Positions 8,887 through 18,151 of a stretch of 64,000 nt of DNA are shown in pieces. Every line of letters begins with the position of its first letter. Position 1 is the first letter of the stretch. Position numbers and translations under genes: made by a program. Origin of the DNA: an uncultured Corynebacterium sp. (lineage in GTDB: Bacteria; Actinomycetota; Actinomycetes; Mycobacteriales; Mycobacteriaceae); contig NZ_CAMIGN010000002.1 of NCBI RefSeq assembly GCF_946221935.1, forward strand, positions 117,536 to 181,535, written 5' to 3'. The notes beneath the pieces are model-generated. The model had not been told where the DNA came from and made no database searches. It worked only from the letters and a program-made list of their open reading frames with translations.

Positions 8887-9526
8887 AGCTACCGAGGTGA
8901 CCTATTCCTATGCAGGGAAACCCGTCTTGGAGAAAATTGAACTGATCATTGAACGCGGTGAGCTCGTGGGGCTGATCGGACCTTCAGGATCTGGCAAAAC
9001 GACGTTGGCCAAGTTGCTTTCCGGGCGTTTCCTCCCAGATTCGGGAAAGGTCACGATTGACGGAGAACCTGTGGTGACGGGGCGAGATCGCCGGCGATCA
9101 CGAATAGCGTTGGTGAGCCAATCCCCGCGGGATGCGTGCAATCCGCGGTGGACTCTCCGAGAGATCATCGCCGAACCCTTATTGATCGCCGGGGAGCACA
9201 ATAGGGAAGTGATTCGCGAGTGCGTGGAGGATCATACGAAGCGAGCAATGCTGGATAGGGAATTGCTTGATCGTCGACCAGCACAGGTAAGCGATGGGCA
9301 ACTGCAGCGAGCATGCTTGGCCCGCGCAACTGTGATGGATCCGGCCTTCCTCATCTGCGATGAACCGACTTCAATGTTCGACCCAATTGCGACGGCGAAA
9401 ATTGTGGAGATGTTGCGCGAGACCGTGCGGGCGAACCGCGGAGTGCTATTGATTTCCCACGACCATCGGTTATTGACAGCGTGCGCTGACCGGACAGTGG
9501 CTATAGAAACCATCCCGCAGGCTTAG
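8879..9526 (+). CDS. ABC transporter ATP-binding protein, DppF-like
   Basis: Second ATPase of the importer (215 residues), starting at an ATG that overlaps the previous stop region by 8 bases. Walker A is GPSGSGKT (residues ~34-41), the Q-loop is LVSQSPRDACNPRW, the signature is VSDGQ in place of the usual LSGGQ (about residue 137), Walker B is FLICDEP (about 158-164), and the switch His is in LLISHDH. It is short and lacks the ~60-residue C-terminal oligopeptide-transporter extension. It would form a heterodimer with the ATPase half of the fused protein. Confidence 0.88.
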   Translation: MLKATEVTYSYAGKPVLEKIELIIERGELVGLIGPSGSGKTTLAKLLSGRFLPDSGKVTIDGEPVVTGRDRRRSRIALVSQSPRDACNPRWTLREIIAEPLLIAGEHNREVIRECVEDHTKRAMLDRELLDRRPAQVSDGQLQRACLARATVMDPAFLICDEPTSMFDPIATAKIVEMLRETVRANRGVLLISHDHRLLTACADRTVAIETIPQA

Positions 9527-9565
9527 AACTCTGCGTTCCGCGCCTGTGCTGGTGAGGAGCGGTAA

Positions 9566-10981
9566 TTAGCGCCGGGGGATGTCCAAAGAATGGAGCAACG
9601 TACGCTGCGAATCACTGAAGTTATTGTCCGAGATTAAGTACACGCGGTTTAACTCCGCCGGGGAAGTGGAGCTGCCGGCGTGGTTTCCGATGGCGGAGGA
9701 GCCCGCAGGAAGGGAGCCGGTGGTGACGGAACCGTGAGCCGGCACATCGGCAGAGTGGGCAGGCGGGGCCGCGAAGGTTAAGCCTTCAACATTTTCGGGG
9801 GATGCAGAGATGTTAGGGCTTGCCTCAGTGTTAGCCTTATCGCCACTCGAGCTTAGGTTGTCACCGAGCTTGTGAATGTCACTGGTTTTTTGCCCAGCGA
9901 AATCGAAGACCTTCTCGCGGTTAACGGGCACCTCGCTACCGTCCAAGCGCTCCCGGCCAAGCACATTGGTGGCCCCTTCCAGACTCAAACGGTAGATTTC
10001 GGCGCGGTTACCTTGTTTGGGGATGTAACCGCGCTGCAGCGCGTAGAGGCTGCCATCCGGGGAAGTAGCCAAGGAAGCGTACCCGCGATCGGCCTTGGGG
10101 GCGTACGTGGGGTCCACCTCGACCACATACTCAGCCTTGGGCTTGCCGGTTGTAGTGCTGTAAGCGGTCAACCGAGTTTTGGACCCCGCCTCGGGAGTAT
10201 TGATTGGCCCATCCTGCACCAATGAGTTCTCGTTGAGAGTGTAAAAAGTTTCCTCATCAGGAGAAATTGTCATGCCCTCCGGGCCTTTGTTGGGGCTTAT
10301 ACCTTTAGTTTGTTCAACATCTTTTGCTGCATTGTGGTCGGGGACGTGATAGTGCGGGGGATGGATGCGCCGGATTTCCCGCCCGTTGCTATCGGATTCG
10401 ATGACAAGGGGTGAGCGGTTCTTCGATCCCTTTGATTCGCCCTCGGTGGTCCATAGCAAATGGCCGTTAGGTAGCTGCTGGATCTCCTCCGCATCGTATT
10501 CCTTGGGGTTGTATGCACTGCCATCTGGCTTGGTGAAATTAACTTGTCCGGTGACCTTTGCCCGCCCGTTGCTGTCGATGTTCAAGCGGTAGGCGCGCGT
10601 GGGGCCATGATCGCCTTTGTCATCCGAGATGGCGAGGTAGGAGCCATCGGTGAGGGCAGTAAGCCCGGATAGCCCACCCACGTTGGGATCCTTGCTCGCT
10701 TGGCCGAGGTCGAATGCGCCGTTGTAGTGAGTTTGTTCCTGGCCACCAGTTTTCAGAGCGCCGGAAGGTGGGAAAGCCGATCCTGCGGGGAATTGCGGTG
10801 CGGAGAGTGAGGCGTCGGAACCAAAAGGGGTAGCGGAAGAAAAAGGGGCGGTGGCTGTGGTTGCGCCAAGGGCTGTGGGAGCGGCAATGACCGACCCAGC
10901 GAGAATCGAGGTAGCGACAAGTGGGGCGGCTGCCAGCGGGGTGGAAATGAGGGCGCGGTTTATGCGTATGCGGTTTTTCAT
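9566..10981 (-). CDS. Exported esterase-like/phytase-like domain protein
   Basis: A secreted 471-residue protein. I chose the ATG at 10981, giving MKNRIRINRALISTPLAAA followed by a hydrophobic stretch ending in an Ala-x-Ala-like site near GSVIAAPTALGA; an earlier in-frame start at 11017 adds 12 residues. The mature part contains GLSGLTALTDGSYLAISDDKGD, YDAEEIQQLPNGHLLWTTEGE, GPEGMTISPDEETFYTLNE and a final VYLISDNNFSDSQRTLLHSL. These are the landmarks of the esterase-like activity of phytase family (PF13449), a beta-propeller found in exported proteins of uncertain substrate. The gene faces away from dnaK and is separated from the ABC operon by a short convergent gap. Confidence 0.8.
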   Translation of the reverse strand: MKNRIRINRALISTPLAAAPLVATSILAGSVIAAPTALGATTATAPFSSATPFGSDASLSAPQFPAGSAFPPSGALKTGGQEQTHYNGAFDLGQASKDPNVGGLSGLTALTDGSYLAISDDKGDHGPTRAYRLNIDSNGRAKVTGQVNFTKPDGSAYNPKEYDAEEIQQLPNGHLLWTTEGESKGSKNRSPLVIESDSNGREIRRIHPPHYHVPDHNAAKDVEQTKGISPNKGPEGMTISPDEETFYTLNENSLVQDGPINTPEAGSKTRLTAYSTTTGKPKAEYVVEVDPTYAPKADRGYASLATSPDGSLYALQRGYIPKQGNRAEIYRLSLEGATNVLGRERLDGSEVPVNREKVFDFAGQKTSDIHKLGDNLSSSGDKANTEASPNISASPENVEGLTFAAPPAHSADVPAHGSVTTGSLPAGSSAIGNHAGSSTSPAELNRVYLISDNNFSDSQRTLLHSLDIPRR

Positions 10982-11074
10982 ACCCACTATCAAAACAGGT
11001 GGGGCGGGTTTGCGCATTTCAGGGGAGGTTCAGGGGTGAATCTAAAAGTATTTTTGAAAAAGTTGAGTCGATCG

Positions 11075-11100
11075 GGAACAAGTTTGAGGTGCGATGAGTT
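11075..11100 (+). promoter_or_regulatory. SigH-type promoter of dnaK-grpE
   Basis: GGAACA (11075-11080) and GTT (11098-11100) are 17 bases apart. This fits the corynebacterial SigH pattern GGAAYA-N16-20-GTT. The same arrangement appears before dnaJ and clpB in this window. Confidence 0.55.
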
Positions 11101-11117
11101 GAGTAGGGTGTGAGCAG

Positions 11118-11138
11118 GTTGAGTGTGACTGACTCAAG
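11118..11138 (+). promoter_or_regulatory. HAIR operator 1 (HspR site) of dnaK
   Basis: GTTGAGT, a 7-base spacer, then ACTCAAG. The established HspR-associated inverted repeat is CTTGAGT-N7-ACTCAAG, so 13 of 14 positions match. It lies 125-145 bases before the dnaK start, just downstream of the SigH-type promoter, where a bound repressor would block transcription. Confidence 0.85.
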
Positions 11139-11182
11139 AAGATTTGACTAGAAAGAAAAACTCCGGATACTGGAGAACATGA

Positions 11183-11203
11183 GTTGAGTCGTCCACACTA
11201 AAG
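11183..11203 (+). promoter_or_regulatory. HAIR-like operator 2 of dnaK
   Basis: GTTGAGT, 7 bases, then ACTAAAG: 12 of 14 positions match the HspR consensus. It sits 65 bases after the first site and 60 bases before the dnaK start. Two sites allow cooperative binding; the second is weaker by sequence. Confidence 0.6.
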
Positions 11204-11262
11204 GCTCGATGACCGACAACAACAATCCAATGAAGGATTAACACAACAGGAGGTACCCCATA

Positions 11263-13103
<1,841 letters not shown>

Positions 13104-13104
<1 letters not shown>

Positions 13105-13667
13105 TGTCTGAAGATCTGAATCAGAACCCGGACGCCTCGGAAAATACCGAACCGGAAGTAATCGAGGCACAAGGGGTCGACGAGGGTCTGGCTGAGGTTG
13201 ATCTGGCTGAAGATGAGGGCGTCGACAACAACGCCGCAGACGAGGCCGAGAACAACATCGAGGCCGAGCTGGCCGAGCGCACCGAAGATCTGCAGCGCGT
13301 GACGGCGGAGTACACCAACTACCGCCGTCGCGTAGAGCGCGACCGCGTGAGCGTGATTACCGGCGCGAAGGCCGACGTAGCCTCCGAGCTGCTGCCGATC
13401 CTGGACGATCTGGAGATGGCAGAACAGCATGGCGATCTGACCGGTCCGCTGAAGTCCATGTCGGATAAGCTGCACTCCGTGATGGCCTCCATGAAGGTGG
13501 AGAAGTTCGGTGAGGAAGGCGACGAATTCGACCCGAACTGCCACGAGGCAGTGCAGGACACTAGCAGCGGTGACGAGAAGGTGCTGGCCACTGTTCTACG
13601 TCGTGGCTACCGTCTAGAAGATCGGGTGCTGCGCAATGCGATGGTTATTATCGGCGACCCGCAGTAG
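13104..13667 (+). CDS. grpE: Nucleotide exchange factor GrpE
   Basis: 187-residue exchange factor that releases ADP from DnaK. It overlaps the dnaK stop by one base. After an acidic, disordered start there is the long coiled-coil helix (RTEDLQRVTAEYTNYRRR), then the typical VASELLPILDDLEMA and the C-terminal beta domain with VLRRGYRLEDRVLRNAMVIIG. A clear terminator follows 36 bases downstream, ending the dnaK-grpE operon. Unlike the usual actinobacterial order dnaK-grpE-dnaJ-hspR, two unrelated genes come before dnaJ here. Confidence 0.98.
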
Positions 13668-13702
13668 TCCTGTTGGCGGTCTACCGCTGAGTTAACCCCT
13701 TA

Positions 13703-13738
13703 AGAGGGCTCCATGGTTTTACCGTGGGGCCCTTTCTT
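13703..13738 (+). terminator. Rho-independent terminator after grpE
   Basis: GGGCTCCATGG and CCGTGGGGCCC pair around a TTTTA loop, flanked by AAGA and followed by TTTCTT. The stem is long and GC rich with a T-rich tail. It separates the chaperone operon from the HNH gene. Confidence 0.85.
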
Positions 13739-13758
13739 ATGGCTAGAACACACATGTT

Positions 13759-13774
13759 TAGAACGAGCGTTCGA
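13759..13774 (+). promoter_or_regulatory. LexA (SOS) box before the HNH endonuclease gene
   Basis: TAGAACGAGCGTTCGA contains the exact GAAC-N4-GTTC core and differs at one position from the mycobacterial SOS box TCGAAC-N4-GTTCGA. It lies 116 bases before the ATG, and a TATGCT that could be a -10 box follows it. HNH proteins of the 13E12 repeat family are known members of the LexA regulon in mycobacteria, so the placement is coherent. Confidence 0.7.
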
Positions 13775-13889
13775 TTTTGTAGTGTTTTTCGGAAGGGGTG
13801 TCGGGGGCGTTTTCTATGCTTATTGTGCACGGAAAACCACGGGACGAAAACCATGCAACACAGGGGACTTTGATCATCAAAGGGGAAAG

Positions 13890-15191
13890 ATGTTCGACCA
13901 ACCCACACCACCAGAAGAATCGCCACCAGACCAGCGTCCGCCCAACCAATCCGCCGATCAGGCGCAGAAGCCTTTTTGGAAGGTAACCGACCCTACCGAT
14001 CCGATAAGCGCAGCAGTCTGCGACATCAATCGCAACAATGCGCGCCTTGCTGTGGCATGCACGCCTCGCGACCATGAATGCGTCGGCGATGTCACCACCC
14101 GCTTGTGTGTCCGCCTGGGGCTCCCGGAGTTTCGGGTCATCCAGCTTATTGACGTCGGCGCGACCTTCCGCCGCTTCCCATCGCTGTTGAAGCTCGCCGA
14201 AACGGGGGCTTACTCCATGGAAATCTGGCGGATTGTCGCGCAGAGCCTTGTCGCTATTAGTGACGCCCACGCCTCCGCCATAGAAGCCGATGTATACACT
14301 GCACTTTCACCTACTCGACCTAACCAGGCAATGCTTGGGCATGGCACGATCCGTCAGCGGCTGAAGAAGATCGTGATGCAGCGCGAGCCTTTGGCTTGTC
14401 CGATCGATCCTGCAGATCAGGCCATGCTCTCGGACGATGCGAATGAGGAGGGTGCCGAAGATGCGCTGGGAAGTGCAGCAAGGCTGAGCATTGATGACCG
14501 GCCAAACGACCATACCGAGTTTTATCTGACTCTCCCTAAGTTGGAGGCGCTAGAGCTGATTCAAGCGGTTGATGGCGTACGGAAGAAAGAGAACTGCTCG
14601 CGGGCGCGGGCGCTGCTAAGTCTGGTGCGGGGGAGTGCTACTGCAGAAGTGAACCTCAACCTATATCGACGGGTAGATATTCCGGATTCCCAGATCTGGG
14701 CAGCTGGCACCTGGCTTAGTCCGCTGGCTACGAAGGAATGGATGGCTCGCGTGACCCATCTGCAGGCTCCGGGGAAGGCCACCACGGCTGGTTATACTCC
14801 GACGCCGCTGATTCGCGCGAGCGTGGAAGGGCGGGACGGGACTTGCCGGTTCCCCGGTTGCGACGTGCCTGCCCACAAATGCCAGCTGGATCACGTCAAA
14901 CGCTTCGTGCATAACAACCCGGAAGGCGGGCCGACTGATACGTCAAACCTCCACTGTCTCTGTGCAAAGCATCACAATGCGAAGACGACCGGAGCATGGG
15001 ATGTGGAGATCTCCTCCGATGGAGTGGAAACCTGGAGCAGCCACGGCGACGGCCACACCGTGATCACCACTCCGAACGGCCCGCTGGGAAGATTCACATT
15101 CCGGCACCGAGCCATAAAGCGAACGCGGAGGGTGGTGGAGTTCAACCAGCGGAAACAACAGCGCAACCACGAGGAAGAGCCACCGTTCTAG
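13890..15191 (+). CDS. HNH endonuclease, 13E12 repeat/DUF222 family
   Basis: 433-residue predicted nuclease. The frame is open from 13713, but that upstream part includes the terminator loop and the SOS box; ATG 13890, after AAAGGGGAAAG, is the sensible start. Residues 1-350 or so form the helical DUF222-type region common to this family. The C-terminus holds the HNH motif: CRFPGCDVPAHKCQLDHV with the first His, then GGPTDTSNLHCLCAKHHNAKT with Asn and the final His pair, and paired cysteines likely binding zinc. The gene sits between grpE and dnaJ, breaking the chaperone locus, and converges on the next gene with a 4-base overlap at the stops. It may be induced by DNA damage through LexA. Confidence 0.85.
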   Translation: MFDQPTPPEESPPDQRPPNQSADQAQKPFWKVTDPTDPISAAVCDINRNNARLAVACTPRDHECVGDVTTRLCVRLGLPEFRVIQLIDVGATFRRFPSLLKLAETGAYSMEIWRIVAQSLVAISDAHASAIEADVYTALSPTRPNQAMLGHGTIRQRLKKIVMQREPLACPIDPADQAMLSDDANEEGAEDALGSAARLSIDDRPNDHTEFYLTLPKLEALELIQAVDGVRKKENCSRARALLSLVRGSATAEVNLNLYRRVDIPDSQIWAAGTWLSPLATKEWMARVTHLQAPGKATTAGYTPTPLIRASVEGRDGTCRFPGCDVPAHKCQLDHVKRFVHNNPEGGPTDTSNLHCLCAKHHNAKTTGAWDVEISSDGVETWSSHGDGHTVITTPNGPLGRFTFRHRAIKRTRRVVEFNQRKQQRNHEEEPPF

Positions 15192-16378
15192 GCGAGGCCG
15201 CCTCCATCCCCTAGGTCACCGAGATGAAGCTTCTCGGTGAGGTATGCGGTCGGCTTGACCTCAAGCTCCGCAGTGTGGTCGTTATTCCACTTCACATTGG
15301 TGAACGTAGTCACCTCGCCCATGTGAGAGATCATCAGGCGTGGACTCAACGCGCCCGCCTGCTGGGAGAACTGGTTGGCGGCCAGGGTTGCCATCATCTT
15401 GATGGACCCCATGAGATCGCTGCCCTCATCCATCTCGCGGAGCAGCGTTACATGGCGATGCGGAGCTGCCAGCAACAACCCAGACTCGCGATCGATCTGG
15501 GGTAGGTAACGCTCGACGATGTCATCCAACAGAATCGGAATAGACCCCACGTAGTACGAGGATCCAACGAACAACCACACGCGTTCTCCGGGCTTGCTCT
15601 TGTCCGCCTGGATGGACTGCACCTCAAGATCGGAATCGATCAGATCCTGCCATAGGTTGCGGTAGCCGATCCGGAAGAGGTCCTCTACGGGCCCTCGATC
15701 CTCCAGCGAATCCGGGGTCAGGCCCAACACTGCGTTGGGTGAGTCTACGACTAGGTGGATACAAAGGGCGTCCGAAAAAGGACGAATGGGGGATTCTGGG
15801 TTGAACTCGAACGCATCCGCCTGCGCGCTCTCCGGCAGAAGTTCGATCGCCGTGAGGCGCACACGCAGGTAGGAGTAGAACTCCGCGTCGGGGATTGAGC
15901 CCATATCTGTCGTGATCTGGATAGACGCGACAAGCGTGGAAACGAAGTTATTGACCATCTCGGGCATGTCCCTGGCAAAGTCCTCGGCGCTCGCGACCTG
16001 CTTCGTGATGTTCTCAAGGCCCATTAGTGAACCCTCGCCATCGTCCGGTGCCGGAAGTCTGCCGCCATAGGGGCCAGGGGTGCGGCCGACATATTTCAGG
16101 GGCTTCTCAATGTCCTCAGGCTTGCTGAAATACACCACCTCAGGAGTGGGGTTCGCGCCATAGCCGAGATCGTTAAGCGCGCGCACGATGTGGCGAATCA
16201 TCGCGGTGGACTGGTGCAAGTCCAGGCCGCTCAACGGCACTGGTGGATCCTCCGGGCCGGGAGCAGGTGTGCCGGGAGCAGAAAAGCTATCAACCGAGCT
16301 GTCAGAGCTGCCGAGATCGGATGGTGAATTGTGGGAGCCGAAAAGTCGGCTAAACCAACTGCGCTTTTTGGGTGCCAT
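15188..16378 (-). CDS. Hypothetical protein, 396 residues
   Basis: Starts at ATG 16378, with TAGGGT six bases upstream on its own strand, which suggests a leaderless transcript. I do not recognise the family. The first ~55 residues are basic then Ser/Pro rich. The rest looks like one or two globular alpha/beta domains; the stretch GLLLAAPHRHVTLLREM recalls DUF1444-like proteins (HRH after a hydrophobic strand), but this is weak. No signal peptide or membrane segment is visible. It lies opposite the chaperone genes and overlaps the end of the HNH gene by 4 bases. Confidence 0.7.
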   Translation of the reverse strand: MAPKKRSWFSRLFGSHNSPSDLGSSDSSVDSFSAPGTPAPGPEDPPVPLSGLDLHQSTAMIRHIVRALNDLGYGANPTPEVVYFSKPEDIEKPLKYVGRTPGPYGGRLPAPDDGEGSLMGLENITKQVASAEDFARDMPEMVNNFVSTLVASIQITTDMGSIPDAEFYSYLRVRLTAIELLPESAQADAFEFNPESPIRPFSDALCIHLVVDSPNAVLGLTPDSLEDRGPVEDLFRIGYRNLWQDLIDSDLEVQSIQADKSKPGERVWLFVGSSYYVGSIPILLDDIVERYLPQIDRESGLLLAAPHRHVTLLREMDEGSDLMGSIKMMATLAANQFSQQAGALSPRLMISHMGEVTTFTNVKWNNDHTAELEVKPTAYLTEKLHLGDLGDGGGLA

Positions 16379-16441
16379 GGCCCCACCCTAGTCAGTTCTG
16401 CTCGAGTGGGCTTTCGTCTGGCCCCGAAGCGACGCTGCAAG

Positions 16442-16466
16442 GGAATAAAAGCGTAGGGGCGTCGTT
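16442..16466 (+). promoter_or_regulatory. SigH-type promoter of dnaJ-hspR
   Basis: GGAATA (16442-16447) and GTT (16464-16466) with a 16-base spacer, preceded by G and with C before GTT, fit the SigH pattern. This gives dnaJ-hspR its own stress promoter, needed because the locus is split from dnaK-grpE. Confidence 0.55.
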
Positions 16467-16487
16467 ATAGAAGATTAGATATCAAAA

Positions 16488-16508
16488 GTTCAGCGCGGTA
16501 GACTCAAG
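16488..16508 (+). promoter_or_regulatory. Degenerate HAIR-like site before dnaJ
   Basis: GTTCAGC, 7 bases, ACTCAAG: the right half is perfect and the left half matches 4 of 7. It lies 51-71 bases before the dnaJ start, downstream of the SigH-type promoter. It could let HspR control its own operon, more weakly than dnaK and clpB. Confidence 0.45.
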
Positions 16509-16558
16509 GTTAATGAGTGATACCCCGCGTGAACAGCGCAAGAAGGAAGGAGCGACAC

Positions 16559-17734
16559 ATGGCGCACAGTGAATGGGCCGAGAAGGATTATTACCAAGAC
16601 CTCGGCGTGTCCTCCACCGCATCGGCAGAGGAGATCAAGAAGGCATACCGCAAGATCGCTCGCGAAAACCACCCGGATGCCAACCCGGGCGATACGGTGG
16701 CGGAGGAGCGGTTCAAGAAGGCTTCCGAAGCCTACAGTGTGGTGGGCGATAAGGAAAAGCGCGCGGAGTATGACGAGCTGAAGCGCATGCTTGCTAGCGG
16801 TGCATATTCGACCGGCGCAGGATTCAGCGGTGCAGGCGGCTTTAACGTCTCTGATCTTTTTGGCAATGACGCCCACAGTGGTGGATTCGGCGACATCTTC
16901 GGCGGAATCTTCGGTGAGGATCCGACCGCCGGCGCCTCCCGCAGCCGCTTCGGAGGGCGGGGTAGCCGCCGTACCCAGCGCAGCCGCGGGGCAGATGTGG
17001 AGACGGAGCTGACGCTCGAGTTCCGCGAGGCTACAAGAGGCGTGACCGTTCCGATTCGCCTCACTAAACCCGAGCCCTGCGAAAACTGCCATGGCTCTGG
17101 TGCCAAGGCGGGCACCGCGCCGCGCACATGCGGTGCATGCGGCGGTGACGGCATGGTCAGTGAGAGCAAGGGTGCCTTCGGTTTTTCCCGCCCGTGCGCG
17201 GAGTGCTCGGGTACGGGGTCGGTAATTAAGGACAAATGCGCAGACTGTTCTGGTACGGGCCGCACTACTCAGGCGCGCACGATTACGGTGCGCGTGCCGG
17301 CGGGTGTGGTCGACGGGCAGAAGGTGCGTCTGGCTGGACAGGGGTCGGCAGGGCAGCGTGGCAAGCCGGCTGGCGATCTATTCGTGACTGTGCACGTAAA
17401 GCCGGACAAGGTGTTCAGCCGTGACGGCGATGACCTGAAGCTAACCGTGCCGGTGAGCTACCCCGAGCTGGTGCTCGGCGGGGCAGTGACGGTGCCTACC
17501 TTGGCTTCCAAGGTGCGGGTACGCATTCCTGCGGGCACGCAGGACGGCACCACGCTGCGTGTGCGCGGCCACGGCGTGAATAAGCGCAACGGTGCCAGCG
17601 GCGACTTGCTGGTGACCGTCAAGGTGGCGGTACCAAAGAACCTGGACGAGGGAGCGATGAGTGCGCTGCGAAAGTACTCGGAAGAGGAAAAGCGCTCTGG
17701 ATTCGACCCCCGCGAAGGATGGGAGGGTAACTGA
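16559..17734 (+). CDS. dnaJ: Chaperone protein DnaJ (Hsp40)
   Basis: DnaK co-chaperone of 391 residues. The frame opens at 16517, but ATG 16559 follows AAGGAAGGAG and gives the standard start. Residues ~8-75 are the J domain (DYYQDLGVSSTASAEEIKKA, with the HPD signature in ENHPDANPGD). A Gly/Phe/Ser-rich region follows, then four zinc-binding repeats CENCHGSG, CGACGGDG, CAECSGTG and CADCSGTG, then two beta-barrel peptide-binding domains. The stop overlaps the hspR start by one base. In corynebacteria and mycobacteria the copy paired with hspR is the second DnaJ type. Confidence 0.97.
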   Translation: MAHSEWAEKDYYQDLGVSSTASAEEIKKAYRKIARENHPDANPGDTVAEERFKKASEAYSVVGDKEKRAEYDELKRMLASGAYSTGAGFSGAGGFNVSDLFGNDAHSGGFGDIFGGIFGEDPTAGASRSRFGGRGSRRTQRSRGADVETELTLEFREATRGVTVPIRLTKPEPCENCHGSGAKAGTAPRTCGACGGDGMVSESKGAFGFSRPCAECSGTGSVIKDKCADCSGTGRTTQARTITVRVPAGVVDGQKVRLAGQGSAGQRGKPAGDLFVTVHVKPDKVFSRDGDDLKLTVPVSYPELVLGGAVTVPTLASKVRVRIPAGTQDGTTLRVRGHGVNKRNGASGDLLVTVKVAVPKNLDEGAMSALRKYSEEEKRSGFDPREGWEGN

Positions 17735-18150
17735 TGAGTACTGGAAAGAGCGGCGGCGAAAGGGAGGTCTTCGTGATCTCTGTCGCCGCGCGCATCACCG
17801 GAATGCACGCCCAAACGCTACGCACGTACGACCGGATGGGTTTAGTGACGCCCCAACGCACCAGCGGCGGTGGCCGTCGCTACTCGCGTGAGGATATTGA
17901 GCAGCTGCAGGAAATCCAGCGTCTTTCCCACGAGGAGGGCGTAAACCTGGCGGGCATTAAAACGATCATTGCCCAGCAGAACCGGCTGGATGAGCTGGAG
18001 AAGGAAAACGCTGCCCTGCGTCGCCGGTTGGCGGATATGCAGGCGCGCATGGAGCGTGGCGAAGGTGCGGGCGGGCGGCCACGTGGTGAGATCGTGCATG
18101 TCCCGCGTTCGACGTCGGTAGTTCTGTGGGACAGGCAGAAGCGGCGCTAG
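17734..18150 (+). CDS. hspR: Heat-shock repressor HspR (MerR family)
   Basis: 138-residue repressor that binds HAIR operators, with DnaK as co-repressor in known actinobacteria. It has the MerR-type winged helix: FVISVAARITGMHAQTLRTY, DRMGLVTPQRTSGGGRRYS, and the GVNLAGIKTII helix, followed by a coiled coil (LDELEKENAALRRRL) for dimerisation. It is coupled to dnaJ by a one-base overlap. Matching operators stand before dnaK (two), clpB (two) and, degenerately, dnaJ in this same window. It converges with the amino-acid permease gene one base away. Confidence 0.95.
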   Translation: MSTGKSGGEREVFVISVAARITGMHAQTLRTYDRMGLVTPQRTSGGGRRYSREDIEQLQEIQRLSHEEGVNLAGIKTIIAQQNRLDELEKENAALRRRLADMQARMERGEGAGGRPRGEIVHVPRSTSVVLWDRQKRR

Positions 18151-18151
18151 T

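Noticed and set aside
13713..13889. 59-codon upstream extension of the HNH gene
   Set aside because: It contains terminator and LexA-box sequence and has no ribosome site; ATG 13890 does.
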